Positions 51,476 to 61,635 are shown, counted from the first letter of the stretch. The stretch: 64,000 bases of DNA from Candidatus Thiodiazotropha sp. (GCA_023838465.1 JAIVEQ010000016.1:1-64000), one strand, 5' to 3'. Numbers and translations: made by a program. Notes: generated by a model not told the origin, from the sequence alone.

Positions 51476-54400
51476 CTAACCTGAGGTCTGTGTTTCAGAA
51501 TGCATAGAAGCAATCGAGAAAGCTAAAAGCATCAGAATCAGCCCGATACGATTTCGCAGTACTCCCTGTATTCCCAGTTTGGGGAGTAGGCAAAACCGAT
51601 GCACTGGCCGATTTTCATATTCATCGTATGCAAAAACACCATCAATCTGGAATGCCTTCTTGCCAGTGCCAGCTGCCATAGAATCTATCGGCTGAAACCC
51701 TGCCTTTCTGGCAACAGTCAGTTTGTCATTGTTTCCTGTTTCATTGTATGTCATGACAATCTGTGAATCAGGGATGGCGTAATAATCCAGAATGGATCGG
51801 ACCAGGTTAAAGTGCACATCACTCCACAGGAGTATCTGACGACTGGCGCTGATCATGTTTATCAGCATCTTTGGACTTAGTGTAACTTCTGGATTTCTAT
51901 CGGAGTCGATTGCTTCCAAAGCAAGTAGTTCCATTCGCTGCCAACCGTTCTCTGTTACCCGTGTTAGGAATGAGTAAGCCATCTCAGGCTCGTCTTTGCG
52001 TAGAATGAAACGAGTTTCAGAGCCAATGTGGTCCAATGCTGACACTAATCCCAGCAGGTCGCTTGCCGCCAGTCCAAGGTACTCACGTGCTTTATCTGGA
52101 TTGTGACCACGGCTGATAAGGCGCATCAGCTTAAGGATTATCAGTGGTGTGGGTGGTACAGGGTGATGAGTGGTATCGACTGGTGTTTCCCGAATTTCAG
52201 CAACGGGCAGGTTGTCTAGGCAGATAATCTTGTCAGGACAGAGTCGGCTATTGTTTAGAGGAAGTGTAAGGTGGTGGGCGCACCATTCCGGTAGGAAATG
52301 AAGGTAGCTTCGAAGAGCTGTCACTGGGGAGGCATGGCCCATGAAAATCGCAAGCGCCCATGGGGCTCGGCGTGTGACACCGATTCTGCCCAGTAATGTC
52401 TCTTGGACGGAGTGGCTGAAATCATTCGGTTTATCTTTATTGTCGAACGGATCCACCCACATAGGAAGGCCCAGGCCATAGAGGGCATGTGCCACCCGGC
52501 AGCCCGCTGAGTGTCGGGCATGATGAATGACAATACCGGGGTTGCCGGTGACTGCCTTCAAGACCTGAAGCACCAGGTCGACGAGTGTCGTCGTGTCTGG
52601 AAGTTGGCGGGCTTCACCGACGTCGCTGAAGAGCAGTGCCAGCTCGTCATCACCATGGCTTGCTTCGCTCATGGCCATGACTTCCCGGATGACACGCTGT
52701 TCAAGATCACTGAGTGAGAAGAGCAGTGGCACGTGGCGCTTGGAGGCGGGACGTTTGAGTTTCCGGTATTGGTTCTTTCTCACCCGCACAACCCAGCTCC
52801 CATCGGCCTCCACCCATTCCCGCCGTTGCAACCCCAGTGCTTCACCACGGCGCAAGCCGAAGCGGTAGCAAAGTAGGAGAAGAAAAGCACTGAAAAGGGC
52901 TACCCTCTCGTCACCTGGGTAATCGCGTAGGTGCTGGAGGGCTGTCTGGTAGTCCTTCTCGGTAATGTAGCCGGGTCTGACGGCCCATTGAGCTGCTGCC
53001 AGTGGTAGTTCGGCCCAGTCGGGCTCATCGATACCGACGTCACGTGCCCATTGGTGGAACTCTGCCAGCCTATTACCCAGGTAGGCTGGATTGTCGGTAG
53101 GACGGCACGCCAGTATCTCCTCGTAGAAATCGGTCAGGCCGTCACTGTCGAGCGACAGTAAGTCAATGTCGTAACCGACTTCCAGAAACCGAGGCGATAG
53201 GGTATTGAAATAGCGATAAACAGTCCGGGTCGCAAGCATCCTTGGCTTTTTTCTGCGTGATCCTCGGACGGGGCGTGTGAGCAAATGTTGCGTCCAACCG
53301 ACCAGTAGATGTATCGCAGAGCTTACCTGCGTACGCTGTGATTGCAGGACGGCCTTGATCTTGCGCCTGATGTCGCGGCGCATGCTACTGGCGCTCATGT
53401 CGAAATGCGCCTTCAGGATGGTGGCGACTTCGCCCAGGAGGTGATGCGCGGCATGCAACCTCTCGTCATCTGCGCCGCCTGCATCTGGAGGCGTAGTGGC
53501 GCCCTTTATCGTATCGGCTGGATCACCCTCCATCTCCTCGACTTCTGTGGTTTCGTTCTTTGGTGGAGCGATGATCTTCTCGCAGTCCAGTCTGACCCAG
53601 TCCATCCATCCGAGTCCGGCTGAGAGCACACGACCGGCGAGGTAGCCGGCCACAATGCCGGGTAGAGTGATCACATTGACCTGATCCATGAGGCTGGTGA
53701 GATCCTCCAGTAAGTCACGCATTCTATAGGTGTCACTGCTGGTGGATGCTTTTGGCATAGACTCGGCCAGTGGTTTCAACCAGTCCGGCAAGCTGTGGTT
53801 GTCCCAGTGGATTTTTCTAGACGACAGGCTCGACCTGGCAAGCAATACCGCCACCTGTGACGTGAGGGGAAAACGCCTGACTGGTGGGTCTGCGGCATCG
53901 GTGTCCAGTTTCTCCGAGAACTCGAGGTAATCCTGGTTCATGTACCGCACCAGTCGGTGGCTCTTGCCATCCAGAACGGTGTTCAGGATTCTGCGGTCGG
54001 TGAGGCGGCACTCAAGGCAGAGAAGTACCGTACCGAGCAGGCGACAGTCCTGGTAGCTGGTGCGGCCAACCGATTGCGAATGCAGATGGGTGCCCCAGGT
54101 CTCCAGGATGTGGCGCAACCATGAAAGAGCCCCAACGGCACTGGGCTTAAAGGGTGATCGGTCTTCTTCGTGCAAGGCATATCGGTGGGGCAGTTTGACC
54201 CGCTTGCCCTGTTCTTGCCACAGCCGATCTATCTTACGGACAAGATAGGCATACTGGAGCATGCCGTCAGGCTTGGGCAGCCCATTAGATCGAAACAGCA
54301 AGGCGCGCGACAGGGCCTCAATCGCTTCTTCGTCCATGTCTATCAGCGGCGTATCTTGTGTGTGTTCCACGATCGTGTTCTCAGCCTGAAAGCGTGCGCT

Positions 54401-56887
54401 TTTAATGTCCTTGCGCCGTCGTTGCTGCCGCGCAAGCAGGCCGAAGGCGCGCTGTTGAGGTACCTCCGTCTCGGCAAGGTTGTCTGGTAGTGGTGGTAAT
54501 GCCCCGTCCGGCAATGGACGCAGGCCCAGCACGGCATAGCTCGCCTCGATCTGGGGCCGCGCGGTTTCCATATCCTGCTGCCAGCAGCGCGTTGAGTAGT
54601 CACTGTAACTGGCGGCGCCGAGTTCGGCATGGCCAAGGAGGCCATCAATGATCTCGGGATCAACACCCCGCCGACGCAGATCGTTGGAGCATCTGTGTCG
54701 GAACAGGCGCAGTGGCAAAGGACAGTCAAACAGGTCCAGGCTACGGATCCGGGATTCAGAGAGCGACAGCCAGCTGAGTCCTTTGTCTCCAACAACCAGT
54801 TGGAACAGGTAGGGCATGGTTCCTGTAGAGACGCCGCGCGACAGGGTGTGGATCTCTTCTGCCATCCTGGGGCATGTGTCGCGCAGCATCTCGCTGAGAG
54901 TGGCAAGGTGAACGGGATATTGCTGTGTGAGGACTTGATGGAGGGAGCGGGGTAGGGGGACCAGCCTGCCCATTCGGGCGCCACCGGAATCCTTGTCGAC
55001 TATGTAGATGAAGCCATCCTCTGGATCAAGAAGCGAAGGGTCTTCCAGTGGGTCACGCGTAGGTCTGATTCCTGTTGCTGCCCAGAGGCACAATGCCTGA
55101 TAGGCCGTCAGCAGATTGTGATAGGTAACCAGGTCCCCGGATCGTTGACTGATGACGAGCCGTTCGTAGGCACGCTCAAGAGCAGCTTTCAGCAGGTTCA
55201 CCACGGGTGCCAGCCAGCTGCCTGCTCCTATGAGGTCTTTGCCGGGTTTCGCACGTGCAGCTAGGGTTGTGTCTGCCAGGATGGCCTGGGCTTCTTGCTG
55301 GCTCCAATGCGGATATGCAAAAGCGCCTGGTAGACCCGACTGAGGGTGGCTTGAAAGCAGACGGGCGAAGAGGCTGTCTCCTGTTTCCTGGAATAGCCGC
55401 TGGCCGAGTGGGTTCTCCAGCATGCCCGGCGTAACCCGGTTGAGGGATTTGGGCCTTTTCTGCAGCATCTGATGTTTTGCACTCTCGTTGCAGAAAGACA
55501 GCCATAGATCCCCGAGACTCTCTGGCATGGAACCGCCTGTTGTGCATGGTAGGAGAATGGCGGTGATGTGGTTGGGTAACTCGATCCTGATACTCGGTGC
55601 TACGGGTGTGACCCAGCGACATTCTTCATCGGTTTTCGGTGTCCAGTGCGATTGTCGCTGCGGCGGAAGCCTCCGTAGAGATTTCATGTCCGGGGCGAGC
55701 GTCCACTCCGCCGAGGGGTGTTCAGCGATCTGGATGTCCAAGCAGCGTCGCAACGAGCGTCCGGTATGGACTGAAATCCAGAGCAGCGCCCCCAGAATTC
55801 TGTCGTCTATGGCATCAGCCTTGGTGAGTTGGACGATCCAGCGATCCAGCTCATTCTTTTCGTACGCCGACGGCTGATGCCAGGACCAGGGGAGCTGATG
55901 CCGGGCTTCGGAGCTAGCCAAGAGAACGCTGTTTGCCTGGAGGCGTTGGTGAGTGTAGGAGCTGCGGGCATCGACACCGACATCAATGATGGCGTCTGAG
56001 GTTTCCGTGTCCGTATGCCAGTGAGTGTCTGGGAATGCCTCAACGGACGTTTCTGGTAGCCACTCGCTGACTGGAGGATTTGATACATCTACTGGTGAGT
56101 CGATGATTTCAAACCTGTGGTAGAAGAGGTCGCTGTGAGGGTCCTCTTGGTCAACATCTTTTGGAGACTGCTTACCGAGTGCCAGATCGCCGATGGCGCG
56201 CAAGAACTGCTGCTCACGTGAGCTATCTGTCTGGATAAGGTGCTGGTCTGCATGACGGATGAGGGTCTGGTTCATCTCGGAGAAGGTTGAAGCAGGCCCT
56301 TTCAGGCTCATGACCATTTCCTTCGATTCAGGTTGGTTGATCTCTCCCGCGAGACGTAGCCGAGTGGCGACCTTCCGTACATTCTTGTCCCGGTTGTTGC
56401 CACGAAGTGTTCGAGGGATGGCTTGGAGTAGCAGCCAGATCCGGAGCTGGCGATACCAGCTATATACCGTTTCATCCTTTATATATGGGTTGTGCTGCCC
56501 GGACATGGCAACGAGGTAGAGGGTGTTAAGCCTCCCTCGTAATTGGGTCGCTGGAGACTTCTCCAGTGTAAGCGGGGAAGTGAGTTTCAGTATGGATGGG
56601 TCAGCGAGTGTTGCGTGTGCGGCTTGGAGCACCGGATCGATCAGTCCATGCAATCTGGGTGCCCACTGGTCGAGTATGCATATGGCGGTAGGGTCAGCCA
56701 GCTCACGCAGGAATGTGCCAACCAGGTCTGGTTCTGAATGGAGCAGGCCAGTATCTATGAGGAGCAGTAAGCCTGGGAGGCAATCGTGGCGGTGTGCCCA
56801 TTCCAGAATGGCCTCAGAAATCCCGAAGGTCGCGGTATGGGAAGCTGTAGGTAGTGCTTCCCTATTTGCTTTTGCCACGTTTTCCAT
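51476..56887 (-). CDS. Giant protein with two tyrosine-recombinase domains
   Basis: The 1,803-aa protein is several times longer than normal integrases. A C-terminal catalytic domain (about residues 1,320-1,540) has the Arg of GLRRGEALGL (about 1,345), HHARHSAG (about 1,456, the HxxR pair) and MGHASPVTALRSYLHF (His and Tyr, about 1,517-1,530). A second integrase-like domain (about 590-780) has TGIRPTR (about 606), FRHRCSNDLRRRG (about 731) and LLGHAELGAASYSDYS (about 752-767). In it the first His of the HxxR motif is replaced by Arg. The stretch between them is helical. The gene starts 135 bases from a tRNA-3'-like boundary and reads into the element, the usual position for an integrase. A role in integration is inferred. 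Confidence 0.75.
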   Translation of the reverse strand: MENVAKANREALPTASHTATFGISEAILEWAHRHDCLPGLLLLIDTGLLHSEPDLVGTFLRELADPTAICILDQWAPRLHGLIDPVLQAAHATLADPSILKLTSPLTLEKSPATQLRGRLNTLYLVAMSGQHNPYIKDETVYSWYRQLRIWLLLQAIPRTLRGNNRDKNVRKVATRLRLAGEINQPESKEMVMSLKGPASTFSEMNQTLIRHADQHLIQTDSSREQQFLRAIGDLALGKQSPKDVDQEDPHSDLFYHRFEIIDSPVDVSNPPVSEWLPETSVEAFPDTHWHTDTETSDAIIDVGVDARSSYTHQRLQANSVLLASSEARHQLPWSWHQPSAYEKNELDRWIVQLTKADAIDDRILGALLWISVHTGRSLRRCLDIQIAEHPSAEWTLAPDMKSLRRLPPQRQSHWTPKTDEECRWVTPVAPSIRIELPNHITAILLPCTTGGSMPESLGDLWLSFCNESAKHQMLQKRPKSLNRVTPGMLENPLGQRLFQETGDSLFARLLSSHPQSGLPGAFAYPHWSQQEAQAILADTTLAARAKPGKDLIGAGSWLAPVVNLLKAALERAYERLVISQRSGDLVTYHNLLTAYQALCLWAATGIRPTRDPLEDPSLLDPEDGFIYIVDKDSGGARMGRLVPLPRSLHQVLTQQYPVHLATLSEMLRDTCPRMAEEIHTLSRGVSTGTMPYLFQLVVGDKGLSWLSLSESRIRSLDLFDCPLPLRLFRHRCSNDLRRRGVDPEIIDGLLGHAELGAASYSDYSTRCWQQDMETARPQIEASYAVLGLRPLPDGALPPLPDNLAETEVPQQRAFGLLARQQRRRKDIKSARFQAENTIVEHTQDTPLIDMDEEAIEALSRALLFRSNGLPKPDGMLQYAYLVRKIDRLWQEQGKRVKLPHRYALHEEDRSPFKPSAVGALSWLRHILETWGTHLHSQSVGRTSYQDCRLLGTVLLCLECRLTDRRILNTVLDGKSHRLVRYMNQDYLEFSEKLDTDAADPPVRRFPLTSQVAVLLARSSLSSRKIHWDNHSLPDWLKPLAESMPKASTSSDTYRMRDLLEDLTSLMDQVNVITLPGIVAGYLAGRVLSAGLGWMDWVRLDCEKIIAPPKNETTEVEEMEGDPADTIKGATTPPDAGGADDERLHAAHHLLGEVATILKAHFDMSASSMRRDIRRKIKAVLQSQRTQVSSAIHLLVGWTQHLLTRPVRGSRRKKPRMLATRTVYRYFNTLSPRFLEVGYDIDLLSLDSDGLTDFYEEILACRPTDNPAYLGNRLAEFHQWARDVGIDEPDWAELPLAAAQWAVRPGYITEKDYQTALQHLRDYPGDERVALFSAFLLLLCYRFGLRRGEALGLQRREWVEADGSWVVRVRKNQYRKLKRPASKRHVPLLFSLSDLEQRVIREVMAMSEASHGDDELALLFSDVGEARQLPDTTTLVDLVLQVLKAVTGNPGIVIHHARHSAGCRVAHALYGLGLPMWVDPFDNKDKPNDFSHSVQETLLGRIGVTRRAPWALAIFMGHASPVTALRSYLHFLPEWCAHHLTLPLNNSRLCPDKIICLDNLPVAEIRETPVDTTHHPVPPTPLIILKLMRLISRGHNPDKAREYLGLAASDLLGLVSALDHIGSETRFILRKDEPEMAYSFLTRVTENGWQRMELLALEAIDSDRNPEVTLSPKMLINMISASRQILLWSDVHFNLVRSILDYYAIPDSQIVMTYNETGNNDKLTVARKAGFQPIDSMAAGTGKKAFQIDGVFAYDEYENRPVHRFCLLPKLGIQGVLRNRIGLILMLLAFSIASMHSETQTSG

Positions 56888-57021
56888 GGGCTAGATAGGG
56901 CCTGCATGACATTAACCGGATCCATGGATTCTGCCTGTAACTGCTTGAAACGTCAATTAAAGTACATTTTGAACCTAAAATAATCAGATTGCCTACATAA
57001 TTACGGTTCGGTCTCATAACC

Positions 57022-57041
57022 AAATCCAGCCCCCGCTACCA
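57022..57041 (+). other. Probable attachment site: 3' end of a tRNA gene
   Basis: AAATCCAGCCCCCGCTACCA reads as the T-loop end, T-stem, acceptor and CCA of a tRNA (positions about 58 to 76). The acceptor CCCCGC with T72 and A73 would suit a GCGGGG acceptor with an unpaired 1-72, as in initiator tRNA-fMet. The bases to its left do not complete a T-arm. A terminator follows. The intact tRNA and other att copy should lie beyond the left edge of the window. Confidence 0.5.
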
Positions 57042-57056
57042 AATCATTTACAAAGA

Positions 57057-57087
57057 AACCAGATGCTTACGGGTATCTGGTTTTTTT
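57057..57087 (+). terminator. Rho-independent terminator after the tRNA-like end
   Basis: AACCAGAT and ATCTGGTT form an 8-bp stem with a 10-base loop, followed by a run of T. Its position 15 bases after the CCA fits a tRNA gene terminator left behind at the integration boundary. Confidence 0.85.
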
Positions 57088-57832
57088 GTGCCCGCGTTAT
57101 TATTATTTGAACCATCCATGGCCTAAATATGACCCACGTCCATAATGGAAGTCTCAAAATTATTGACTTTCGGTTTCAGTAAATCTTGGTTCTCTTTTAC
57201 CCGAAGGTCATGAGCTATTAGCCGATCTTCGAACTTACCAGAGAAAAACCCGAGTTCGTAAAGCCTTTTGAGTGGGGATTCTCCATCAGTGCTCGGTTAC
57301 ACAGTGACTCTCAATTGTTTGTGTCTGGAGTGAATATTTCAAACTCAAATCATTATTCATGATCCATCCCTTTTATTAATAATGTGATATCAGATTGTTG
57401 ACAATTACTATGCAATTATCAAAAAAGGATGTAATAGGTATTGTCAGTCATATGTAGACAGATTTAGCGGACATACAAACATCAGCGTGTTGTGAGAGAT
57501 AAATGGCCCTTGAATGACACGCGATATTTTCGGAAAAGGTTTTTTTGTACTCCAATTTGCTTATGCTGCTTCGGCCATACAATCCAACCAAAAAACCTTG
57601 TCACAATAATGGTATTAGTGAGGGTGAAATCATCTGCTGAAGTTGTACTGTGGCCTGATTCAATAGAATCCCTTTTCGCTAAAGTTGTAGCTGTAAAGCG
57701 CCGATACAACAGGTACTGCATACTGTGTTTGCTACCTGAATTCCAGTGTTGAGTGGTCTGTACAAATCTGTGGGAATAAAGTGATTATAGCCATATCGGA
57801 TATCGTGACGGTACAAAGGGGTACCGGTCTTC
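57088..57832. other. Chromosomal junction region with a gene remnant
   Basis: Mostly non-coding. On the minus strand at 57,123-57,296 a frame without start encodes 57 residues (LKRLYELGFFSGKFEDRLIA within it), which looks like the tail of a lost gene. The remaining 500 bases have only opposed short frames. AAAGGGG just before 57,833 may be the ribosome site of the kinase gene. Confidence 0.4.
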
Positions 57833-59956
57833 ATGCCCCATGATATCTCACATCATCAACAGCAGAGCTGCATCCGGGTGCTGTTGCTGGATGATGATCC
57901 CGACAGCGCGGAGGAGACTGCGCGGCTGCTCCAGCATATGGATTCTCAACAGAGGAACGAGTACAAGACTGTCGAACTGCTGGCAGATGCGCTCACTGAG
58001 ATCAGCCAGTCCCACTACGACCTCATCCTGCTGGATACTGGTCTGGCTGATATGCCGACACCTTCAGCCATACACTCCCTGCGTGACGCGTTCTCCTATG
58101 CACCGATAATTGCCACCATAAAATACGACGATCCGGAGCTGGCTGCGATGTGGGTGGGAGAGGGGGCTGATGAGTGTCTTTTTATGGGAGTAGTGAATGA
58201 GAAGGTGCTCAACCGAGTCGTACAGTATGCGATTAAACGCTACCATACTTATAGTAAACTGCACCAGCAAACCCGTACACATCATATCCTCAATACGTTG
58301 TTAAGCCTCTCATTACAGGAGATGCCTTTCGAGAAGTTGCTGAAGGCGTGTCTGGAGGTCATTCTATCCGCCCCGTTAGCAGAGATGTTGCATCAAGGCG
58401 CAATCTTTGTGACAGAGAATGGAGGCCGGCAGCTCAAAATGCTGGCACATTCGAATCTCGATAAACAGTTAGTTGAGCTTTGCAAGAGAGTGGCTTTTGG
58501 CCGCTGCCTCTGTGGCTGTGCCGCCCAGAGTGGACAATTACAGTTTGCAGACTGTGTCGATTGTCGTCATGAAAACCGGGTGGAAGGGATGCAACCCCAT
58601 GGCCACTATAACGTGCCTATCATCTCTAAAGGTAAAGTGTTGGGTGTGTTGACGCTCTATCTCAATGAGGGCCATATTCGCATTCAGGAAGAGGAGGAGT
58701 TTCTGGGTGGTGTTGCCGACACGTTGGCGGGCATTATCGAGCGTGCACGCACCAGCGAGCAGTTGGCACAGGCCCATGAGCAGAACAGCCGTCTACTATC
58801 TTCGTTGACCTCTATTCTTATCGGTGTGGACGAACGAGACTGCATCAGCCACTGGAATGAGCAGGCTGCACAGACTTTTGGGATATTAGCTGAACAAGTG
58901 CTTGGTAATCCGATGGTTTCCTGCTCCATCGGTTGGGATTGGGCACAGGTCACAAGCCACATCCTCAGGTGTCAGAGTGATTGCAAACAGACCGGCCGTT
59001 TCGAGGTGCGATTCAAACCGGAGAATGGAACCAATCGCTTGCTTTCAGTATGCGCTACCCCTTTTATGGGCGAGAGTGGCAGCCACGAAGGCTATCTGTT
59101 GATTGCTGATGATGTAACCGAGCAGAAGCAGCTCGACTCGGAGATGCAGCAGATGCAGAAGCTGCAATCGATAGGTCAGTTGGCGGCAGGTATTGCACAC
59201 GAGATCAATACACCGATCCAGTATATCGGTGACAATGTGCGATTCCTGCGTGAAGCGTTTGTGGACATTGCCGACATCATCAGTGATGAACGTGCAGTGG
59301 TTGAGGCGGCACGCATTGGTAATGTATCGCCCGAACTCATAGCCCAGCTGGATGATAAGATCGATGAGGTGGATCTGGAATATCTGGAAGAGGAGTTGCC
59401 CAACACGATCCAACAGACCCTTGACGGGGTGGACCATGTTGCCACCATCGTGCGGGCAATGAAAGAGTTCTCCCATCCGGGTTCGGAACAAAAGACGGCT
59501 ACCAATATCAACAAGGTAGTGGAAAGTACGGTGATCGTGACCAGAAATGTCTGGAAATATCATGCGCAGATGAAGCTTGATCTCGACCCCTCTATACCAC
59601 AGGTTCTCTGCCTACCCGGACCGGTCAACGAGGTTATACTCAATATTATCGTCAATGCAGCACATGCGATCGCCGATAGGGTAGGTGATAGCGGGGATAT
59701 GGGGCTTATCCAGATTACCACCGGATGTGAGGGTGGCTGGATGGTAGTCCGTATTGGTGATAGTGGAACCGGTATCCCTGAAGATGCACAAGAGCATGTC
59801 TTCGACCCTTTCTTTACCACCAAGGATGTCGGTCAGGGTACCGGCCAAGGGCTCTCGCTGAGTCACCGAATCATCGTAGAGCAGCATGACGGAGAGCTAA
59901 ATTTTGAGACTGAGATAGGTGTTGGCACAACTTTTATCATCAAGCTCCCCCTGTAG
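57833..59956 (+). CDS. Hybrid sensor: REC-GAF-PAS-histidine kinase
   Basis: The 707-aa protein begins with a receiver domain (about residues 13-135; acidic LLLDDDPDS and phospho-acceptor D68 in LILLDTGL). A GAF domain (about 165-300) with a Cys cluster (GRCLCGCAAQSG, then CVDCRHE) follows, then a PAS domain (about 315-430). The kinase part has the H-box GIAHEINTPIQYI (H456), N-box NEVILNIIVNAAHAI, GDSGTGIP and FFTTKDVGQGTGQGLSLS. No membrane segments, so it is cytosolic. The input REC suggests it is itself driven by another kinase. A broken receiver gene follows 11 bases later, so its natural output partner has been lost. The Cys-rich GAF could bind a metal or sense redox. Confidence 0.85.
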   Translation: MPHDISHHQQQSCIRVLLLDDDPDSAEETARLLQHMDSQQRNEYKTVELLADALTEISQSHYDLILLDTGLADMPTPSAIHSLRDAFSYAPIIATIKYDDPELAAMWVGEGADECLFMGVVNEKVLNRVVQYAIKRYHTYSKLHQQTRTHHILNTLLSLSLQEMPFEKLLKACLEVILSAPLAEMLHQGAIFVTENGGRQLKMLAHSNLDKQLVELCKRVAFGRCLCGCAAQSGQLQFADCVDCRHENRVEGMQPHGHYNVPIISKGKVLGVLTLYLNEGHIRIQEEEEFLGGVADTLAGIIERARTSEQLAQAHEQNSRLLSSLTSILIGVDERDCISHWNEQAAQTFGILAEQVLGNPMVSCSIGWDWAQVTSHILRCQSDCKQTGRFEVRFKPENGTNRLLSVCATPFMGESGSHEGYLLIADDVTEQKQLDSEMQQMQKLQSIGQLAAGIAHEINTPIQYIGDNVRFLREAFVDIADIISDERAVVEAARIGNVSPELIAQLDDKIDEVDLEYLEEELPNTIQQTLDGVDHVATIVRAMKEFSHPGSEQKTATNINKVVESTVIVTRNVWKYHAQMKLDLDPSIPQVLCLPGPVNEVILNIIVNAAHAIADRVGDSGDMGLIQITTGCEGGWMVVRIGDSGTGIPEDAQEHVFDPFFTTKDVGQGTGQGLSLSHRIIVEQHDGELNFETEIGVGTTFIIKLPL

Positions 59957-59967
59957 GAGGAGAAGAC

Positions 59968-60207
59968 TTGAGCGGTTCACCGGATAAGAAAAAATTGATT
60001 CTGTTAGTAGACGACTAAGCACATTTGCTTTCCGGATTCCTGCGTACATTGGCATGCGCTATTTCACAAAGCGGTCTGCTTGATCCGGATGATTCTCCCA
60101 TCTCTAAAATACGCCTGTTGAGGATGCCGTGGCGATCTGCACGCACAGGTTGTAGTCAGTGCAGCTCGTACTCAACTATTGAAATAGGTGTCTTGATTAT
60201 CTTGTGA
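59968..60207 (+). pseudogene. Response-regulator gene with an early stop
   Basis: A TTG start with GGAGGAGAAG upstream gives SGSPDKKKLILLVDD and then TAA at 60,016, where the family has an acidic residue. The frame beyond the stop continues like a receiver domain (AHLLSGFLRTLACAIS) before decaying. It directly follows the hybrid kinase, so it was probably its partner. A sequencing error at the TAA is an alternative. Confidence 0.6.
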
Positions 60208-60286
60208 AGGTGAACAGTGTGATGTACTTGAAAAGTGATGTCTTCATTCAGTCAAGGTCATCCCAACAATAGATGTGAACAATAAA

Positions 60287-60306
60287 CCCTCTCCCAAAAG
60301 AGAGGG
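60287..60306 (-). terminator. Hairpin downstream of the carbonic anhydrase gene
   Basis: CCCTCTC and GAGAGGG form a 7-bp stem with a 6-base loop. Read on the minus strand it is followed by TTTATTG, so it may end the leftward transcript of the carbonic anhydrase gene. Confidence 0.45.
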
Positions 60307-60324
60307 GTATTGCGCTGTAAGTCG

Positions 60325-60885
60325 TCAGGCACCGGTAACTTTAACTAATTTTCCAGACTTACAGTCGTAGATACAACCATAAACGGGTATTTCATCAGGT
60401 ACCAGAGGGTGATGCTTGATTCTTTGTACATCCTCAATGACGCTTTTGGCATTATCCGCGATTGTTAGCCAATTTATAAACTTCCCTTCCATTGAGCCGG
60501 GCCCATTGCCTGAATCATGCCAACCATTTTTATCGACAGAGGAAGTTTTCAGACTGCTCGCTAGCAGGTCACTCATGATTTCATTGGTGAACGTCAGCAT
60601 ACCGCAGTCTGTGTGGTGAATGACAAACCACTCCTGTGTACCAAGCAATTTATAGGAAATGACCAGTGACCGAATAGCATCATCGCTTGCTCTACCACCA
60701 GCATTACGAATGACATGGGCATCACCTTCAGACAATCCGGCAAACTTGGCTGGGTCCAGTCGTGCATCCATACATGTCAATATGGCAAAACGGCGGCCAG
60801 GAGGCATTGGAAGCTTAGCTTTGTCACCAAAATTAGCTGAGTAAACTTTATTTGCCGCCAATACTTCGTCATGTATTTTGCTCAT
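60325..60885 (-). CDS. Beta-carbonic anhydrase
   Basis: It interconverts CO2 and bicarbonate in the cytosol. The 186-aa protein has the zinc ligands C38 (in LTCMDARLD, with the catalytic D40 and R42 pair) and H91/C94 (in HHTDCGM), as in the plant-type beta class. No signal peptide. The leftward gene stands alone. A C-terminal lid region ([19 protein letters not shown]) completes the fold. Confidence 0.92.
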   Translation of the reverse strand: MSKIHDEVLAANKVYSANFGDKAKLPMPPGRRFAILTCMDARLDPAKFAGLSEGDAHVIRNAGGRASDDAIRSLVISYKLLGTQEWFVIHHTDCGMLTFTNEIMSDLLASSLKTSSVDKNGWHDSGNGPGSMEGKFINWLTIADNAKSVIEDVQRIKHHPLVPDEIPVYGCIYDCKSGKLVKVTGA

Positions 60886-61364
60886 GAATCTTCTCCTCGC
60901 ATAATTTTTTAGTTGGTATCAATCAGATAGGATTAGTGTTGAATGAAAAGCAATCTATTCATCCTGGTTAGACATTAATACCGCCCATTTATTGATCCAT
61001 ATTCACCGCTAAGATGTAAGGAAAGCTCAGCGATATACTGAATTTATGGCCTGTTTTACTAATGTTACGATTTAAAAAAGGAAATTATAGGAGTTTGCTT
61101 ATTATTTCCTATGGCCATCCATTGCAATCGGGTTTTACCCCGGCTCAAATGTAGAATGTTAAGGAAAGTGTTTCTAAATGGCTTGACTTACGGTGCTAAA
61201 CTCTATAGGTTGAAGACCAAGTAGAAAGAAAGTCTTTTGTTTACAATCTCCATTTCGTGTTTTATTCGTAAAATCCTCGTCCTGTAGTTTCTAAGTTTCA
61301 GCCTATTTTTCCACTGTCCATGCCTCTAGAAGGCGTATTTATTTTTAAATTACAGGATATTATT
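60886..61364. other. Intergenic region and cold-shock gene leader
   Basis: The left part is the upstream region of the carbonic anhydrase gene. The right part (about 61,216-61,364) is a long untranslated leader for the cold-shock gene, as is common for cspA-type mRNAs. A possible promoter lies at 61,183-61,209. No other feature seen. Confidence 0.45.
61183..61209 (+). promoter_or_regulatory. Possible promoter of the cold-shock gene
   Basis: TTGACT and TATAGG are separated by 15 bases. The spacing is short, so this is tentative. It would give a leader of about 150 bases. Confidence 0.35.
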
Positions 61365-61574
61365 ATGTCTAACACAGTAACTGGAACCGTTAAATGGTTT
61401 AACGAAGCTAAAGGTTTTGGCTTTATCGAGCAAAAATCCGGTCCAGATGTTTTCGCTCACTTTAGTGCGATTGCCAGCTCGGGATTCAAAACCCTGGCAG
61501 AAGGCCAGCAAGTTGAGTTTACGGTCACTCAAGGTCAGAAAGGTCCACAAGCTGAGAATATCGTAGTTATTTAA
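61365..61574 (+). CDS. Cold-shock domain protein (CspA family)
   Basis: The 69-aa protein is a single cold-shock domain that binds single-stranded RNA or DNA. RNP1 (KGFGFIEQ, about residues 16-23) and RNP2 (VFAHFSAI, about 30-37) are intact. The ATG at 61,365 is chosen over an earlier in-frame ATG at 61,320 because it gives the family's usual length and N-terminus ([12 protein letters not shown]). A terminator follows 62 bases after the stop. Long leader suggests RNA-level control. Confidence 0.95.
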   Translation: MSNTVTGTVKWFNEAKGFGFIEQKSGPDVFAHFSAIASSGFKTLAEGQQVEFTVTQGQKGPQAENIVVI

Positions 61575-61635
61575 ACTACTGTAATGCTATAGCTTCTTAA
61601 GTTAAGCTGTAGTAATACACAATCAGCTTTTATCG

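Noticed and set aside
51322..51507. A 61-codon frame overlapping the end of the recombinase gene
   Set aside because: No ribosome site and it overlaps the opposite-strand gene end.
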